NCBI RefSeq assembly: GCF_000308575.1
Contig: NZ_BAFZ01000160.1
Location: 1-55,666, forward strand
Source of the DNA: Nocardia exalbida NBRC 100660
Lineage (GTDB): Bacteria > Actinomycetota > Actinomycetes > Mycobacteriales > Mycobacteriaceae
Direction of reading: 5' to 3'
DNA length: 55,666 bases
The translations under genes were made by a program, and so were the position numbers. The notes under the pieces are model-generated. The model made no database searches. It was not told the DNA's origin and saw nothing but the letters and a program-made list of their open reading frames with translations. Below are positions 16,376 through 24,086 of this stretch, piece by piece (positions within the stretch are counted from its first letter, which is position 1; each line of letters starts with the position of its first letter).

Positions 16376-16679
16376 CGCAAGCCATCGGACGAGCGCTTCA
16401 GTACGGGCTGCGGGACTACGGAAGGCGGCTACTGGGATACGGTACGTCGTTGAAACCTGATGTAGCTGTTGCACTCTGGGTGACAGTGGGCCGGACCTGG
16501 CGATGGGTCAGCCGGTCGGGAGCTCGCGTGGCGGAAGAGTCCGGTGCGCACTACCGGGGCACGGCACTGTGTTGCCTATCCGCGCGGCCACGAGATCCAA
16601 CTGACTGCCGGTAGAGTTGATGCTATTGCGTTCGGGATCGGTCGTGGCTAAGGTTTTCTTGATGTCTGGAGGGGGGCGT
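16376..16679 (+). other. Intergenic stretch, nothing recognised
   Basis: Open frames continue from the pseudogene region but their translation (Arg/Trp-rich) shows no protein family. The end contains GGAGGGGGG just before the GTG at 16680, the ribosome binding site of the second toxin cluster. Confidence 0.4.
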
Positions 16680-17018
16680 GTGTCAACCGAGCAGGGTTCG
16701 CCCGGAACAGATTTCGCGTTTGTTCCGGATGAGGTGACCGATGCGGGCGTCTACGTCGAGCAGGTCGCTAGTTCTCTGATCATCGGGTTGAACTCGCTCG
16801 ACCGTGAGGTTTCGAGCGTCCTCGACAATTGGAAGGGGTCGGCGGCAGACGCATTCGGTGAAGGCTGGACGGCAGCCAAGGAGGGCGCTGCCACCGTACT
16901 GGATGCGCTCGCGGCCATGGGTGGACTTCTTGGCGTGGCAAGTAAGTCCATTGCTGGCCGCGATATTTCCAGTGCAACAAGTTTTCATTCGCTAGACCTA
17001 CCGGAACTGAATATGTGA
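16680..17018 (+). CDS. WXG100-family small secreted protein, toxin cluster 2
   Basis: 112 residues from GTG 16680, chosen because GGAGGGGGG lies directly upstream; ATG 16662 would add six residues. The W-x-G turn is present (NWKGSAADAFGEGWTAAKEG, about residues 49-68) between two long helices. It is the counterpart of the protein at 2083. Its stop overlaps the next ATG (TGATG), so it is co-translated with the second WXG protein. It probably assists export of the effector at 17326. Confidence 0.78.
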   Translation: MSTEQGSPGTDFAFVPDEVTDAGVYVEQVASSLIIGLNSLDREVSSVLDNWKGSAADAFGEGWTAAKEGAATVLDALAAMGGLLGVASKSIAGRDISSATSFHSLDLPELNM

Positions 17019-17320
17019 TGGCCGACAACTTCCGGGACTTCACCTTCGATATCGATGAGTTGGACCAGCTCGTCACCCGCGCCAATGGATTCATTGGGTT
17101 CCTCACCGAAAGTCTCGACGGACTCAACCACCGAATCGCCACCATCCAGCAAAACTGGCAGGGAGCCGCTGCCGCCGCCCAGGAGGAAGCCTACCGAGAA
17201 TGGGCAATCGGGGCTGCTGCAGTGGTTGAAGGAATCACTGAGATGTACACCGCCGCCGTCACTGCCCGCGACGCCTACAGCGCGGCAGCGGAAATAAATT
17301 TGAGAATGAGCGGCGGCTGA
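17018..17320 (+). CDS. WXG100-family small secreted protein, second of pair, cluster 2
   Basis: 100 residues from ATG 17018. The pattern IATIQQNWQGAAAAAQEEAY (about residues 44-63) carries the W-x-G turn, with long amphipathic helices on both sides. It has the same length and place as the protein at 2400, so the two clusters are paralogous in layout. Five bases separate it from the effector start. It probably dimerises with the product of 16680. Confidence 0.78.
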   Translation: MADNFRDFTFDIDELDQLVTRANGFIGFLTESLDGLNHRIATIQQNWQGAAAAAQEEAYREWAIGAAAVVEGITEMYTAAVTARDAYSAAAEINLRMSGG

Positions 17321-17325
17321 ACTCA

Positions 17326-18747
17326 GTGGGCTCAATTTCCCCACAGTCCTATGAGAGCGCGGCCAAGGAATGCTACGATCTGTCGGAGAAATTCCAAACC
17401 GTCTACAACGCGATGCAACGCGTCCTTTTGGAAACCAGCGCGATGGCCGGTGGCTATCAGGCGGTCAAGACGTGGTCGAAAGCCTATGATGACCGCGCTG
17501 GTGCAGTGACGCTGGTGGCGACCAGCTTCGCGCGGGCATTGCAGCACTTCGGGGACGTTTTGACTGCGGCTGGCTACAACTGGAAGTACGCGGAGTACAA
17601 AGCCAACCGCGACCCAAACAAGGGTGTCCCACCATCGTTGCCCAGCGGTTTCCCCTCGGAACTACCTTACGGCCCCGGCATAGTTAACGGTGTCGCGTCA
17701 TCGGGAACTTACAGCCGCGGACTCGAGACGGACTGGACCGAATTGCAGGACAAGGTCACTGCGCTTGTCTCTGGCGGCGAAGTCCCTGACGGGGACACCG
17801 ATAAGCTGGCGCGCGCCGCAACCGCATGGAAGACCTTCGCTCATTCAGACCCTGTATACGGCGGCAAGGGGCGACTGTTAGTGGTCGCCTCCGGGCTCGA
17901 GCGTGGCTACGGATCCAACGCCCCGAAAGATATCCCGAACCTCGTAGGCCACCTTCGTACGCTCGCTACCAGCGTCGGCGATATCGAAGCCGCTGCCCGC
18001 GACATCGCGGCCGCAGTCGACGCCCACAAGGTTCCTTTGACCACGATGCGCTCGGACATGAACACTCAGTTCGCCATGGTGGTGGTCGTCACCGCCATTC
18101 AGATCGGGCGTTCGATGGTGCAGGTCAAAGAGCCACCAACGAAGCAAAAGACACCGAATGGGCAAAAAACACCCCACGAACGCCAAGAAGAGATCGACTT
18201 CCTGGACCAGGCTGCCGGAGCTTTGGCTGGTCCTGCCAACACATTCCTCACCGCGCTCGGCGGCTTCACCTTTTCCGTGGCCGTTCTGACAACGGGCGGG
18301 CTGCCCACCATTGTCGAGCTACCGATACTCCTGACTACATCGGACCCGAAAACGGATGTCACGTTCACTGATCCACGCCGACCACACCTAGGTAGCGACG
18401 GAAAATATCATGTGAAGGATGGGGATCGAGAAGTACAGATCGACAATCCGAATGATACGTCCAAGACAATCACCGATATTGATGAGGTCAAGAATGGGGT
18501 CCTATGGGAGGAGAAGTCGGCCACGAATGCCGCCGATGTTGACAAGTGGATTGCGAAACAGGTGGAAAAGAAGTTGGGGTCCTACATCGAGGCTCGACAG
18601 TATATCGATGGCTATGAGCAGGCCCCCATCGGACTCCGGTTCACGACCCCTGGCGCCGATCCCAACTTTCGGGCGCAGGTAGATGCTGCAGTTGAGAAGA
18701 TGCGTGCCGAAAATCCCGGCGTCCAGATTCTAGTAGAGTGGGCATGA
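17326..18747 (+). CDS. WXG100-associated effector with nuclease-like C-terminal domain
   Basis: 473 residues from GTG 17326. Residues 1-110 are a helical targeting region (MAGGYQAVKTWSKAYDDRAG), similar in layout to the effector at 2699. A helical middle and a hydrophobic stretch (about 305-345) follow. The last ~120 residues form a toxin-like domain: DGDREVQIDN, then DIDEVKNGVLWEEKSA, then a helix and LRFTTPG, ending in a VEKMRAENPGVQILVEW strand. Asp in DIDEV with E-x-K in LWEEKSA matches a PD-(D/E)xK restriction-nuclease core, so a DNA- or RNA-cleaving toxin is the best inference. The immunity gene starts inside its stop. Confidence 0.72.
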   Translation: MGSISPQSYESAAKECYDLSEKFQTVYNAMQRVLLETSAMAGGYQAVKTWSKAYDDRAGAVTLVATSFARALQHFGDVLTAAGYNWKYAEYKANRDPNKGVPPSLPSGFPSELPYGPGIVNGVASSGTYSRGLETDWTELQDKVTALVSGGEVPDGDTDKLARAATAWKTFAHSDPVYGGKGRLLVVASGLERGYGSNAPKDIPNLVGHLRTLATSVGDIEAAARDIAAAVDAHKVPLTTMRSDMNTQFAMVVVVTAIQIGRSMVQVKEPPTKQKTPNGQKTPHERQEEIDFLDQAAGALAGPANTFLTALGGFTFSVAVLTTGGLPTIVELPILLTTSDPKTDVTFTDPRRPHLGSDGKYHVKDGDREVQIDNPNDTSKTITDIDEVKNGVLWEEKSATNAADVDKWIAKQVEKKLGSYIEARQYIDGYEQAPIGLRFTTPGADPNFRAQVDAAVEKMRAENPGVQILVEWA

Positions 18748-19100
18748 TGAGCTACGCATTCGAGGTTGGTGACCAGACGGTATGGAGTCCGTCGTTGCGG
18801 GTAGGCGACCTGTTCGTACGCATGCATACCGACACTTGCTCAGTGTTGGGTACTGCAACCGGCTTGACAGCGATCGCCAGCGATATGTACGAGATAGATA
18901 TCGAAGTCTTCGAACGCGCGACGTTGACCGCCTTCAATGAGTACTCCTCGTCCCAGAATGCCACTTTCAAGGCAATGCTGGGCGCAACGCTGGGCCCAGC
19001 GGTCAATATCCTCAACTACTGCCAGCGTCCACTGACCCCTAGGTCCAATGAAGAAAGCGCTTTTATCTCCTGGGCAAATGGCCTCAGTATGCCCAGATAG
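18747..19100 (+). CDS. Probable immunity protein for the cluster 2 toxin
   Basis: 117 residues from ATG 18747; ATG 18744 is as good, and both overlap the toxin stop at 18745-18747. Soluble, acidic and without a signal peptide (MSYAFEVGDQTVWSPSLRVG at the start). Position and coupling suggest an immunity function. No family is recognised. Its 3' end overlaps the start of the next gene by about 23 bases. Confidence 0.6.
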   Translation: MSYAFEVGDQTVWSPSLRVGDLFVRMHTDTCSVLGTATGLTAIASDMYEIDIEVFERATLTAFNEYSSSQNATFKAMLGATLGPAVNILNYCQRPLTPRSNEESAFISWANGLSMPR

Positions 19101-19319
19101 TGCTGGTCGCACAGATCGCCCGCGCGTTGCGGAAACGCTGCTGGGCGTGCCACTGTGGTGCGAGCTTCTCAATGAGCACCTCGCCGAATGGGAGTCGATG
19201 ATCGGTCCTCTCGATGAGGATCCGAGATCACTTCGGGAAGCGCTGCTCTTGCTGCCGATCGTGATCATCGATGGGATTGATCCGGCACCGTTGAAGACGT
19301 ATCTCGGCGGCGCGGATAA

Positions 19320-20182
19320 GAGCTCCTAACAGGTTCTGGTGAGTGGCGATGACTGTTGTTGCGGTGCAGTATGTTTCGTTGTGGCGGCACCGTGGGTCGT
19401 GGATGACGAGTTGTGGGCAGTGATCGAACCGCTACTGCCGGTCCGGGCGCCGGGAACGCCGGGGCCGGCGCGGATGTCGACCGGCTGGTGTTCCAGGGGA
19501 TCTTGTTCGTGCTGTTCACCGGGATCGGTTGGGAAGACCTGCCCCAAGAACTGGGATTCGGGTCCGGCATGACCTGCTGGCGGCGAGTGCGGGACTGGCA
19601 AGCGGCCGGGGTGTTCGAGGCGCTGCACCAGGCGATGCTTGCCCACGCCAACAGCGCCGGGTTGATCGATTTCGACCGGGTCATCGCCGACGCCTCGCAC
19701 GTGCGGGCGAAAAAAGGGGCGCCGCGACCGGTCCGAGCCCGGTCGACCGCCGTAAAACAGGATCGAAACACCACATCCTGACCTGCGGGAACGGGCTACC
19801 TCTCGCGGTCGCGCTGTCGGGCGCCAACATCAACGACCACCTGATGCTGCCGGAGTTGCTTGACCGGGTCCGGCCGCTGCGCGGCAGGGCGGGTCGGCCA
19901 CGCCACCGGATCAAGACACTGATCGCGGACAAGGGCTACGACTATCCGCGCGTCCATGCCGACCTGCGGCAACGTCGTATCACCGGCTACATCCCCCGCC
20001 GCGGCACCCGCGACAAAGTGACAGGGCGATGGATCGTCGAGCAATCCCTGGCCCTGCTGCACCAGTACCGGCGCCTGGCCACCCGCTGGGAAAGACGCAC
20101 CGACATCCACCAAGGATTCCTCGACCTCGCCGCTGCCCTCATCTGCTGGCGAAGACTCCGCAACCGAACCTGATAGGCGCTC
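19320..20182 (+). mobile_element. IS5-family insertion sequence, 863 bp, TAA target duplication
   Basis: Imperfect 22-bp terminal inverted repeats are seen: left GAGCTCCTAACAGGTTCTGG... (19320-19341), right, on the complementary strand, GAGCGCCTATCAGGTTCGGT... (20182-20161), matching at 18 of 22 positions. The flanks are TAA on both sides (19317-19319 and 20183-20185), a 3-bp duplication of the T-N-A type used by IS5-family elements. The element contains one transposase gene broken by two frame changes, so it is probably inactive. Confidence 0.88.
19381..20173 (+). pseudogene. IS5-family transposase, two frameshifts
   Basis: GTG 19381 opens with VVDDELWAVIEPLLP, the usual N-terminus. Near 19485 the family sequence moves to a second frame (DRLVFQGILFVLFTGIGWED, ending with DASHVRAKKG, first catalytic Asp). 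Near 19725 it moves to a third (LPLAVALSGANINDHLMLPE, LIADKGYDYP with the second Asp, then the C-terminal WERR region and the end at 20173). One programmed shift is known in some IS5 subgroups, but two shifts suggest decay. The catalytic D-D-E residues themselves appear to be present. Confidence 0.85.
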
Positions 20183-20582
20183 TAAGGACGAGCGGTCACT
20201 AGAGCTACTGCAGCGGCTCGTGGAGAAGCTTGACGATGAATCGAACTGTACTGCCATCCTGCGTCATCTCAGGGAGTTCCGCGCGAAGGATGGCGTGGCG
20301 CACTTTGCCGGATCGGAAGCTCGAGCGACCCAAGCGGCGCTGGGAATCGAGGTCACGACGAATGTGGAGGCGTTCGAGTCGGTGATCGCACGGATCACCA
20401 CCATGCTCGAAACCATCACTGGTCTAATGGAAGCTGCACTGCCCGAAGCGGCGTAGACCCTAATGGATGGAACGGTGATGTGGTCGTCGCTGGCTGACGG
20501 GGCGCAGCGAACTCACGGGGCGGCGAGACCGCTGCTCGCCTTCCTGCATGCTGTAGATCACTTGGTCGACCGGGCGAAGTGC

Positions 20583-20623
20583 ATGTCGCAGGTTCGCGAC
20601 CCCAGGAGTCGAACCTGCGACAT
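20583..20623 (+). repeat. Inverted repeat built from a tRNA T-arm sequence
   Basis: ATGTCGCAGGTTCG (20583-20596) and CGAACCTGCGACAT (20610-20623) are perfect 14-bp inverted arms with a 13-base spacer. The arm sequence matches the T-arm of the tRNA-Arg gene at 41.24-41.26 kb. It could be a recombination scar of tRNA-end fragments in opposite orientation. Confidence 0.75.
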
Positions 20624-20686
20624 CTCACCTGGGGTTTTGCGTCCAGCGGCGGCCTCGCGTGGGAGTGTGCTGACCCGGAAAACGTT

Positions 20687-20770
20687 CTGACCTGCGGAAA
20701 CATTGTCGCAAATTTGTGCCCTCGGCAGGAAACCCAAAACATGGGCAACTGGGAAACGCCTGGTCATGAT
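20687..20770 (+). repeat. Dispersed repeat copy R4 (tRNA-Arg 3'-end core)
   Basis: Left arm CTGACCTGCGGAAACATTGT, core TTGTGCCCTCGGCAGGA, right arm AACCCAAAACATGGGCAACT, then GGGAAACGCCTGGTCATGAT. The left arm is almost the same as the sequence just 3' of the tRNA-Arg gene (41206-41235). It may mark the left end of the island that carries the defence operon. Confidence 0.7.
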
Positions 20771-21316
20771 GGGTGCTTACCTGGTCTAAGCGTCGTCGCG
20801 TTCCGGCACTGGCCGCTGGCCATTTCATGTCGACGCGTCGTGGGCAGGGCTCCGAACGTGGAACCGGGGATAGCCTGTGGCTGCTTCAGGTGGGTCGGCA
20901 TCTCTCCGCGCGCCTGCCGGAACTTGGGTGTGTTCCAGTCGAGAATCTCTCGCGTGGCCGATGACGAGGGGATCAATGCTGCTGACTCGGTGTTGTTGGA
21001 GTCGGGTGATGTGCCGGTGAGTCGGGACGCGGTGGGCGTCGAGGGTGGCGACGAAGGTTGTGCGGTCGCCGGGTCGAGCGATGGGCGGATCGGATCGGTC
21101 GGCGGGCGGGTTGTGGACGCGGTGTGTTCAGGGGTGGCGGCGTCTTTCGAGGTTCGATATGTCGGTGGTGCGGAAGGGGAACGGCTCGCCGTTGTTCAGG
21201 CGAAGGCGATAGCGGTGCTGCTGAGGTGGCAGGCAGATCATTGCGACGTCGATCGGTGCTGATTCCACCGTGCGGGCGATGGGACCGAGTTTCTACCAGA
21301 TCCAGGTCGGTGCATG

Positions 21317-23257
21317 CTAATCGTTCGGTTCCCAGTCGGTCTGCGTCGTCGCCCTGCCTCTTGTCACAAATGGGTGTCTGGCAACGGTCCGCTGTAGCTT
21401 TTCGCGCCATGCTCCGTCGAGACTGCCGATCTGTAGTGCGATCTTCCCCACCGCGTGACAGAAATCCTCCTCGTCTGTTCGTACCTGCGGACCGTGGGCA
21501 ATGAACTTTTCCAACGCGTGGTCGGCGGCAGTCACTAGGTCGAGTATTAGGTCGAGGTTGCATGCGCGACGGTGCGCCTTCGCGTGGTCGATATCGTTCT
21601 CGGCGTGGACAACCTGAAAGCCGATTGCGGTGAACCCGGCTGCTTGTAGAGCGCTGAAAAGCGCAGCCCATGCCGCCGGGTCGCGGTTCGCGTACGACAG
21701 GACGAGGTGGCCATTGGGTTTCAAAGCCCGTCGCATTTCGCGGAAGGCTCGCGTGAGGGTTGCTTCATAGGCGTCAGTGTCGACGAGGGTGGCCGAGGAT
21801 ACGACTGCTTCGCCATCGACGCGAGTGGTGTCCAATCCGGCCCAAGCGCGGAAGATTTCGGAGAGCTCTCCGTACTTCACGTCATCGTGATATGGCGGAT
21901 CCGTACATACCAGGTCGATCGAGTTGTCCGTGGCAAGAAGCCTTGTGCTCGACCCTATGACGACTCGGACATCAACGGTCCGGGATCCGTTGGAACGACG
22001 CTGTTCGGCGGGTAGTGGCCCGACGACATGGGGAGCACGTCCGAGGCGTTCGGCGTACCAGTTTCCTGCCTTTGCGAGATGGGCCAATCGGCGACCGACA
22101 GTACCCCGCCCCGACTGTGGAGCACCCCACACATTCGGTTCGGCGGCCAAGGTGGCGACGTTGTAGCGATGATTGGCTATCGCCTCGTATGCCTTGAGGT
22201 AGCGGGCGTCCCATCGGGACAGATAGCCAGCCATTTCGACGGAACCTAGCACGGCGGCATACAGCGTGGAAGCGACGGCTGCGTCCCCCGTGACGACGGA
22301 ATCGATCTTGTCGACCAGTGCGTCGATCACCGCATGCTGGCGGCGTGGCATCACCTGGTCCCAACGTGTCATGCCGTAGCGGTGGAGAACGGCGGTCTCC
22401 GTGCCGGGCGCGATCATCGGCAGGCGGCGCTGGCTCGGCCACGTGGTGTCCGCGGCGATAGTGAGTTCGTGTTCGGTTGGGGGTCCGATCTCTCGACGGC
22501 CCGGTACGGTGCGCTCGACGAGAATCGGTTCCCAGCGCATCCCTCCGGCCTTCCAGATGCGGCCGGAGTAGCCGCATCGGCAATGAAATCGACGGCCCGT
22601 GGTGTATCGCGCGCCCGGGTCGATCATTCGCTTGCAGTTTCGGCATCGGGTGCACCGATCTGTGGGTCCGAACTGGAGGTGACCGGATGGGCAAGCGAGC
22701 CAGCCGGCATTGCCCCCCTGATCGACGCGTTCAGTGAGACTGACTATTCCTGACGGAAAGAGTCGGACCGCGTCGCGGCATGTCGGGCAGGTGACCACTG
22801 CGACCCTGAGAGTGTGCGCTACTGTCGCGGGCGTCCCGTCCTCGAATGATGTGGAGTATGCGGTATCCAAGAGCTGTGACACCGCTGCCCTGAGTCGGTC
22901 AGCTGCAGGTTCCAGGCGATCGGCCGGAGGGAGCGAGAGCATCGTGGTGAGGTTTCGGGCTGCCCACAGGTTGATGTCTTGGGCGTAGACCCGGTGGCCG
23001 CGCATCAGAGCGGCCAGCGCGATGACACCGCCGCCGGTGAATGGATCAGCGACGACGAGTCGACCTGGTTGGTCGATATTGGCCGCGTCGATAAGGGCTC
23101 CGGTCACTGCCTCGGTACGCCGCGCCCACCACCTATAGGTAGTGATCGGTGGCAGCACGGTTTGTCGGGAGCGGGCTTCGGCGCGGGCGCTGGCGTTTAT
23201 CCCGGCTACGTCGAGGTGGCGAAGCACGCTGCGCCAAGGGTCAGTTGGAGCCATCAT
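21317..23257 (-). CDS. DNA amino-methyltransferase with zinc ribbon, DISARM locus
   Basis: 646 residues from ATG 23257, overlapping the end of drmC by 17 bases. The S-adenosylmethionine site is DPFTGGGVIALAA (about residues 71-83) and the catalytic motif is DPPYHDDVKYGELSEIF (about 450-466), so it modifies an exocyclic amino group (N6-adenine or N4-cytosine) and is not a C5-cytosine enzyme. Between them lie Cys clusters (CPTCRDA; CTRCRNC; FHCRCGY) of one or more zinc ribbons. In DISARM systems the methylase marks self DNA. Class 2 systems normally carry a C5 enzyme at this position, so this type is a departure. It is the last gene of the operon. Confidence 0.88.
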   Translation of the reverse strand: MMAPTDPWRSVLRHLDVAGINASARAEARSRQTVLPPITTYRWWARRTEAVTGALIDAANIDQPGRLVVADPFTGGGVIALAALMRGHRVYAQDINLWAARNLTTMLSLPPADRLEPAADRLRAAVSQLLDTAYSTSFEDGTPATVAHTLRVAVVTCPTCRDAVRLFPSGIVSLTERVDQGGNAGWLACPSGHLQFGPTDRCTRCRNCKRMIDPGARYTTGRRFHCRCGYSGRIWKAGGMRWEPILVERTVPGRREIGPPTEHELTIAADTTWPSQRRLPMIAPGTETAVLHRYGMTRWDQVMPRRQHAVIDALVDKIDSVVTGDAAVASTLYAAVLGSVEMAGYLSRWDARYLKAYEAIANHRYNVATLAAEPNVWGAPQSGRGTVGRRLAHLAKAGNWYAERLGRAPHVVGPLPAEQRRSNGSRTVDVRVVIGSSTRLLATDNSIDLVCTDPPYHDDVKYGELSEIFRAWAGLDTTRVDGEAVVSSATLVDTDAYEATLTRAFREMRRALKPNGHLVLSYANRDPAAWAALFSALQAAGFTAIGFQVVHAENDIDHAKAHRRACNLDLILDLVTAADHALEKFIAHGPQVRTDEEDFCHAVGKIALQIGSLDGAWREKLQRTVARHPFVTRGRATTQTDWEPND

Positions 23258-24086
23258 CGGCTCTACTATGCCGGATGTCGGTTGTCCGAAACGGCGGGGC
23301 GGGCGGGTTATCTGTGAACAAGCCAGCCATTTCGAGCTCTCCGAGGAACCTGACGAACCGTTCTGCTTGACCTGCGGTCAACTCGACGCCCGCCTCGATA
23401 TGGCCACGGAATCCCCATGACGTCAGGTTCGCGGTGCCGAGGTAACCGATCCGGCTGTCGGCGATCACGAACTTGGCATGCAGCATGGTGGGTCTGGGAC
23501 CGCTGAACCACCGCAGAGCGACTTGGCCGTTTTCCGTTAGTCGACCGAGGTGGCGATGCAGCGACGCCCTATGATGCTCCTCGACCGGGCTGTTCGCGTA
23601 CACCACGGCAGTGATGGCGCGGACCTCGAGCGCCGGTATCAGCACCTCATCGAGACGGTCGAAACCTGCGGGGTTCCAAAACGCCCCTCCCAGGTGCAAC
23701 GTGCGCGTTGCGTTGCGAATCACGTCGAGCACCAGGCCATCGAGGCGTTCCGCATCGCTTACGGTTGCGGTTTCAGCCGGCGCGGAAAGTACGAGCCGCT
23801 GCTCATTCGGCGATTGGGAGTCGGGCAGTGTGCTGGTCGCCAACACCTCGCACACGATGACCAGTTCGGCTGCCCGGTGCGCCACCGGGACACCGTTCTC
23901 GGTTACCACCCCGGTGTCGACCAGTTCCCGGCGCGCGGCGTACACGATGTCTCCGGTACTTCGCGGGAGTGCCTGTGCTCCCTCGTCCAAGATCCGAGCG
24001 GCGAGACGAACGGCACCCTTTCGGCTGCCGACCGTTTCGGCGAGCAGTTCAGCAAGCGGAACGAGGCCGACAATGCCAGTCGTCAC
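23241..24086 (-). CDS. drmC: DrmC-like phospholipase D family nuclease
   Basis: 281 residues if the GTG at 24086 is used, which overlaps the drmB stop (GTGA); TTG 24116 or GTG 24110 would lengthen it by up to ten residues. The C-terminal half carries an HKD motif, HAKFVIADSRIGYLGTANLT (about residue 200), with the His, Lys and Asp plus the GTAN tail that define the phospholipase D nuclease fold. Only one such motif is seen, as in other small PLD nucleases that act as dimers. DrmC is the nuclease-like component of DISARM. Order and overlap with drmB support the call. Confidence 0.82.
   Translation of the reverse strand: MTTGIVGLVPLAELLAETVGSRKGAVRLAARILDEGAQALPRSTGDIVYAARRELVDTGVVTENGVPVAHRAAELVIVCEVLATSTLPDSQSPNEQRLVLSAPAETATVSDAERLDGLVLDVIRNATRTLHLGGAFWNPAGFDRLDEVLIPALEVRAITAVVYANSPVEEHHRASLHRHLGRLTENGQVALRWFSGPRPTMLHAKFVIADSRIGYLGTANLTSWGFRGHIEAGVELTAGQAERFVRFLGELEMAGLFTDNPPAPPFRTTDIRHSRADDGSN

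Larger units (their letters stand above)
19078..20456 (+). pseudogene. 170-codon gene interrupted by an IS5-family element
   Basis: From ATG 19078 the frame encodes 81 residues up to GGADK and then runs into the IS at 19320. Removing 19320-20185 (the IS and one copy of its TAA target duplication) joins ...GGADK directly in frame to DERSLELLQRLVEKLDDESN and on to the stop at 20454-20456, restoring a 170-aa soluble protein with a C-terminal helical region. As it stands, the first part gains two residues and a stop from the IS end. Its role in the toxin cluster, such as second immunity or accessory protein, is unknown. Confidence 0.8.
20457..21316 (+). other. Repeat-rich stretch between toxin cluster 2 and the defence operon
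   Basis: No gene is convincing. It holds a tRNA-like inverted repeat (20583-20623) and repeat copy R4. Open frames exist on both strands (for example a minus-strand stretch near 20780-20976 reading REILDWNTPKFRQARGEMPT, and a plus-strand frame 20955-21262), but neither has a ribosome binding site or a family I know. They may be gene relics. The right part would receive the end of the defence operon transcript, and no clear terminator hairpin is seen. Confidence 0.45.

Noticed and set aside
20579..21262. Plus-strand frame of 227 codons over repeat R4
   Set aside because: It begins inside the tRNA-like inverted repeat and runs through the dispersed repeat. No ribosome binding site and no protein-like pattern except possibly its last part.
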